7,520 bases of DNA. It comes from a bacterium (lineage in GTDB: Bacteria; SM23-31; JAUVVT01). The stretch is from NCBI GenBank assembly GCA_030616165.1, contig JAUWXV010000184.1, forward strand, positions 1 through 7,520, in the 5' to 3' direction. Under the pieces are notes generated by a model that saw only the letters and a program-made list of their open reading frames with translations, did not search any database and was not told the origin of the DNA. The translations under genes and the position numbers were made by a program. Shown here in pieces: positions 6,701 to 7,520 of this stretch. Position 1 is the first letter of the stretch, and every line of letters starts with the position of its first letter.

Positions 6701-7520
6701 CTATTGTGTATTTCACTTATTCCTTTGGGGATATATTTTTCTGTAAAGAATTATGAAAAGCAAGTTTATGAATATAATAAAAATATTGAAGATTATCAAA
6801 AGGAATCAGAAAAGAGAATTAATGCAACCTTTGTAGCAAAAGGATTTAGAAGACCATCTCCTTTAATTATTTTTTCAAATGGAATAAATGATATTATTCC
6901 TTCCCAAGTAAATGTATCAAGATATGGCATTACAACAGTAATTAAATCTTATAATAAAAATCCATTTTCTGCTTTATTTGGTAATATAGATTTCGAATTT
7001 ATAATGATTTATTTCATATCAATTTTTTCTATAATAATTTCTTATGACAGCATTTCTGGTGAAAAAGAAAAAAATACACTTGGATTATTTTTATCTTATT
7101 CAGTTCCAAGATGGGTGATAATAATAGCAAAATTATTTATTAATTTTATTATTCTTATAATTCCTACTATACTGGCTCTTTTAATATCTTTTATAATAAT
7201 AAATGAGAATTTTTTTACAATTTTATTTTCTAAAGATTTATTCATGAGGATTTTATTTATATTTATTATTTCATTAATTTTCATTTTTATAAATTTAAAT
7301 CTTGGAATGTTGATATCTTCAAGAACTTATATCCCAACGTCTTCAATAGTGATTCTTTTATTGTGTTGGTGTTTTTTTACTCTTTTTATTCCAAAAATAA
7401 GTCCAATGATAGCAAAAATTATTTATCCGATTAAATCTCAACAAATAATTGACATCGAAAAAAGTATGGTAAAACAAAATCTTAGAAAGGAATGCATAAA
7501 AGAAGAGAGTAAAATTCTTG
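6632..7520 (+). CDS. ABC-2-type transporter permease, third paralog (partial, runs off window end)
   Basis: Open from ATG at 6632 to the last base, giving 296 codons with no stop; the 3' part lies outside the window. Reading the codons directly gives a protein starting MFKTLILKEIRETLHNFQF. It aligns along its whole length with the permease at 5052: TM1 at about 18-37, the loop motif with RINATF and GFRRPSP (62-76), TM2 at about 121-138, SISGEKEKNTLGLFLSYSVPR (140-160), further TMs at about 166-190, 203-228 and 236-254, then KISPMIAKIIYPIKSQQ (255-271), which starts the second extracytoplasmic loop. By analogy about 190 more residues are expected, including the last TM. The body of the gene is far more AT-rich than its paralog: 10 of 60 bases are G or C at 7141-7200, against 25 of 60 at 5581-5640. 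The conserved signature suggests a working protein despite that shift. Confidence 0.9.
   Translation, partial: MFKTLILKEIRETLHNFQFLIATLLCISLIPLGIYFSVKNYEKQVYEYNKNIEDYQKESEKRINATFVAKGFRRPSPLIIFSNGINDIIPSQVNVSRYGITTVIKSYNKNPFSALFGNIDFEFIMIYFISIFSIIISYDSISGEKEKNTLGLFLSYSVPRWVIIIAKLFINFIILIIPTILALLISFIIINENFFTILFSKDLFMRILFIFIISLIFIFINLNLGMLISSRTYIPTSSIVILLLCWCFFTLFIPKISPMIAKIIYPIKSQQIIDIEKSMVKQNLRKECIKEESKIL

Overview
The window is about 7.5 kb of AT-rich DNA from a diderm (Gram-negative-type) bacterium. The evidence is a TolC-family outer-membrane protein, Sec signal peptides, standard-code ORFs and GGAG ribosome sites. Spacers of 94-172 bp filled with short dispersed repeats (ATTTACG words and pieces ending in GCGGTAAAAT) are the kind of non-coding DNA I associate with environmental FCB-group or candidate-phylum genomes. 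That placement is an impression, not a demonstration.

Layout: all five genes lie on the + strand. (1) 179-1591 is a six-TM ABC-2-type permease with two large extracytoplasmic loops. (2) 1686-3233 is a TolC-family outer-membrane efflux protein. (3) 3386-4879 is a secreted protein anchored by a C-terminal TM segment. It has an N-terminal alpha-hairpin like that of HlyD/AcrA adaptors, a beta-rich middle and a NEW3-type beta-sandwich domain before the anchor. (4) 5052-6518 is a second permease, paralogous to the first. (5) 6632-7520 is a third permease, closest to gene 4, running off the window end. There are no RNA genes, transposases or CRISPR arrays. Bases 1-178 hold a strong palindrome and no credible gene.

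Together the genes look like an ABC export locus: inner-membrane permeases, a TolC duct and, in place of a standard membrane-fusion protein, the hairpin/NEW3 protein. No ABC ATPase lies in the window; it is presumably just outside or elsewhere. The substrate cannot be read from the sequence. The large permease loops could be what the NEW3 protein contacts, but that is inference.

The most notable points are the possible non-canonical periplasmic adaptor (gene 3), the near-identical 5' ends of genes 4 and 5 followed by abrupt divergence and a drop in GC, inverted copies of a repeat on both sides of gene 4, and composite hairpin-forming repeats in every spacer.
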